5,691 bases of DNA from Acidobacteriota bacterium (GTDB lineage: Bacteria; Acidobacteriota; UBA6911; RPQK01; JADFOI01): contig JAPUKI010000003.1 in assembly GCA_027295745.1 (NCBI GenBank), forward strand, positions 1-5,691. Reading direction: 5' to 3'. The notes under the pieces are model-generated. The model saw only the letters and a list, made by a program, of their open reading frames with translations. It had not been told where the DNA came from and did no database searches. The translations under genes and the position numbers were made by a program. Below, piece after piece: positions 5,326-5,691 of the stretch (its first letter is position 1; every line of letters begins with the position of its first letter).

Positions 5326-5655
5326 CTATTTTGGTGGAAGCGACAGGGCATAGGTAATGCCCAGCTTGACCCATTCTTCCAAGCTGGCGTCTGCCTCATA
5401 ACCTCCCAGGCCGACCGTGACCCAGCCCGCCATGGGCCGACCCGTAAAGTCGAAGTCCCGGGTATGGGGTTGGGCGAGTGCCTCCGGATAGCGTTCGGGC
5501 CCGACGCGAACGATCAGGGAATCGTTCAACACCCCGCAGACCATGTTTCCCTGGGCCATGAACCCGATTCCTCCGAACATTTGTATTTCCGACAGATCGG
5601 GTTGATCGCGGAGGCTCTCACGAATGCGCTGTGCCAGTCCTTCATCGTAAGCCAT
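5326..5655 (-). CDS. TfoX N-terminal-domain protein
   Basis: The 109-residue protein matches the stand-alone TfoX/Sxy N-terminal domain family along its whole length. It opens MAYDEGLAQRIRE (1-13), then has MFGGIGFM (26-33), GNMVCGV (36-42), VRVGPE (49-54), DFTGRPM (69-75) and the typical end SLPPK (105-109). In Haemophilus and E. coli the two-domain TfoX/Sxy regulates natural competence with CRP. Single-domain proteins like this one are widespread and mostly uncharacterised, so a competence role should not be assumed. It has no signal peptide. The ATG fits the family start exactly, although no good Shine-Dalgarno is seen in the 36 bases of upstream sequence in the window. It converges on the Sel1 gene with an 89-base gap that contains the broken Sel1 start copy. 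Its promoter would lie beyond the window edge. Confidence 0.88.
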   Translation of the reverse strand: MAYDEGLAQRIRESLRDQPDLSEIQMFGGIGFMAQGNMVCGVLNDSLIVRVGPERYPEALAQPHTRDFDFTGRPMAGWVTVGLGGYEADASLEEWVKLGITYALSLPPK

Positions 5656-5691
5656 AGGGGGTTTCGTCTTTCAATCTACTACAATTTGCGG

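Overview
The window looks like bacterial chromosome of moderate to fairly high GC. The best guess is a proteobacterium, possibly a gammaproteobacterium. The grounds are the types of protein present: a BamE/SmpA-like lipoprotein, a short Sel1-repeat exported protein, a TfoX N-terminal-domain protein, a Tat-exported enzyme and a monohaem cytochrome c. No rRNA or tRNA gene, insertion sequence, CRISPR array, integrase or phage gene was seen, so the taxonomic call is an inference from gene content only.

Layout. Positions 47-412 (+) encode a small secreted protein very rich in His, Arg, Tyr, Asp and Gly, with a 12-bp tandem repeat inside the gene and a possible leader hairpin over its ribosome binding site. 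Positions 582-1313 (+) encode a PHP-domain metal-dependent phosphoesterase. Positions 1410-1748 (+) encode a BamE/SmpA-like outer-membrane lipoprotein. Positions 1902-3839 and 3851-4219 (+) form a tight two-gene operon: a Tat-exported thiamine-diphosphate (ThDP) enzyme resembling benzoylformate decarboxylase, then a small secreted c-type cytochrome. The second gene's Shine-Dalgarno sequence overlaps the first gene's stop codon. Positions 4391-4597 (-) encode a 68-residue helical protein of unknown function. Divergent from it, 4748-5236 (+) encodes a secreted Sel1-repeat protein. Just after that gene lies a second, broken copy of its own translation start region (5244-5294). Positions 5326-5655 (-) encode a TfoX N-terminal-domain protein that converges on the Sel1 gene.

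How the genes fit together. Only the ThDP enzyme and cytochrome pair shows clear functional linkage. The inferred picture is an enzyme that binds ThDP and Mg in the cytoplasm, folds, crosses the membrane by Tat, and acts on a 2-oxo acid (or similar) in the periplasm. The cytochrome would take electrons to the respiratory chain if the reaction is oxidative. This is the most interesting part of the window, because most characterised ThDP enzymes are cytoplasmic. The other genes look like independent single-gene units, several of them cell-envelope proteins.

Stretches without genes are short (about 90 to 170 bases). They hold hairpins, one promoter candidate upstream of the ThDP operon, and the broken Sel1 start copy.
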